This document shows, in pieces, positions 20,175 to 20,625 of a stretch of DNA of 20,625 nt (positions are counted from its first letter, which is position 1; each line of letters opens with the position of its first letter). This stretch comes from a virus. A model generated the notes under the pieces. The model worked only from the letters and a program-made list of their open reading frames with translations. It had not been told where the DNA came from and made no database searches. The stretch spans positions 1-20,625 of the IMG/VR virus record IMGVR_UViG_3300033388_003009. One strand, given 5' to 3'. A program made the position numbers and the translations under genes.

Positions 20175-20360
20175 ATGAAAAAAGAAAATAAAATACACAT
20201 AAATGAAGTAGAAAATACAGCAAATATAAAATTAATGTCTGGATGTTGTGATGCAGAAGTAGATATTAGTGGTGGTGGTTATGAAGGAGAGGATATTGTT
20301 CCAATTACTGAGCGTTGTAGTAAATGTGGAAAGTTGTCTCCTAAAACATATAGTTTCTAA
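20175..20360 (+). CDS. Small zinc-ribbon protein
   Basis: 61 residues. A cysteine pair CCDAE (about residues 24-25) and a knuckle CSKCGK (about 48-53) are separated by a glycine-rich loop, forming a zinc ribbon. Proteins of this build are common as small phage gene products of unknown role. The leader is aattaaaatatATG. Confidence 0.6.
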   Translation: MKKENKIHINEVENTANIKLMSGCCDAEVDISGGGYEGEDIVPITERCSKCGKLSPKTYSF

Positions 20361-20444
20361 TTATTACGATTGGTGTTTTAATTGGAGTTTTAATAACCAG
20401 AAAGTATATTGAACCATTATTTTTTAACTAACTGCTAAAGATAT

Positions 20445-20625
20445 ATGAAACAAACTAATAAAGATATAATAAAAGAGATATTAGATGAAGAAATTGCAGC
20501 TTGTTATAATGGAGGAGAAGGTTGTGTGGAAAGACTTACTAATAAAATTGTCAAAGTTTTTTCTCAAATTCGAAAAGAAGAAAAAAAAGAGATAATAAAA
20601 AAAGTTATTGAAGATATAAAGAAAA
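20445..20625 (+). CDS. Hypothetical protein, 3' truncated by the window edge
   Basis: 60 codons are visible from the ATG at 20445 (leader gctaaagatatATG). The visible part is helical and charged (NKDIIKEILDEEIAACYNGG, then a Lys/Glu/Ile-rich end) with two cysteines. The frame runs off the right edge without a stop. Not recognised. The 84-base gap before it (20361-20444) has no start codon for a convincing gene. Confidence 0.5.
   Translation, partial: MKQTNKDIIKEILDEEIAACYNGGEGCVERLTNKIVKVFSQIRKEEKKEIIKKVIEDIKK

Noticed and set aside
20361-20444. Possible small membrane peptide (frame reading TIGVLIGVLITRKYIEPLF)
   Set aside because: It looks like a single transmembrane helix, but it has no ATG, GTG or TTG start in frame after the upstream TAG, so it is not called. 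It may be a relic.
1-20625. Alternative genetic code (TGA as Gly or Trp)
   Set aside because: TGA ends several genes exactly where the next gene starts (6143, 12113, 17128), and TAG and TAA are also used as stops. The standard code fits.
1-20625. CRISPR array
   Set aside because: No evenly spaced direct repeats; the only perfect tandem repeat is the single 22-bp duplication at 17855.

Overview
The window is a stretch of a tailed double-stranded DNA phage (or prophage) genome with siphovirus-type tail genes. Every supportable gene is on the + strand. The DNA is AT-rich, roughly one third GC by eye. Stops are mostly TAA, with some TGA and TAG, so the standard bacterial code fits. The host cannot be named. 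Most genes lack a Shine-Dalgarno (SD) sequence and start after A/T-only leaders of the type aataaaataaaATG, while the promoters are textbook sigma70 (TTGACA-17-TAATAT). A Candidate Phyla Radiation (Patescibacteria) host would fit this mixture, but that is a guess.

Region 1, virion genes (1-7281): a 5'-truncated head-tail connector, a tail completion (virion morphogenesis) protein, a probable tail terminator, a tail tube protein with an extra middle domain, a tail-assembly chaperone pair joined by a probable -1 frameshift on an A10 run, a short tape measure protein, a Dit-like distal tail protein carrying an inserted beta-sandwich domain, and a ReqiPepy6 Gp37-like baseplate protein. Head, portal and terminase genes would lie to the left. 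Region 2, lysis (7284-9200): an XhlA-like membrane protein, two small proteins, a papain-like peptidase with an SH3-like tail (probable lysin) and a three-helix holin, closed by a strong terminator at 9230-9261.

Region 3, early/replication genes (9262-17653): related promoters near 9267, 9397, 12137 and 15101 drive many small unknown genes and a recognisable DNA-metabolism set: PD-(D/E)XK exonuclease, gp32-type single-stranded DNA-binding protein, HNH-like protein, winged-helix replication initiator-like protein and RusA resolvase. A HExxH protein and a membrane-anchored 3D-domain protein lie among them. The octamer AAAGGTCG occurs seven times, usually 21-25 bases before a start codon.

Region 4 (17654-20625) is a mosaic. 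Three genes have full SD sequences and are GC-richer than their neighbours. Two show damage: a HAD phosphatase gene is broken by a perfect 22-bp tandem duplication, and a calcineurin-like phosphoesterase lacks its first metal-binding motif. The SD-led units end in hairpins of similar sequence, and the second is preceded by a strongly folded ~100-nt RNA element. The rest returns to small native-style phage genes and runs off the right edge. The least explained elements are the two structured intergenic RNAs (10784-10917 and 18614-18713), the AAAGGTCG leader element and the hairpin family.
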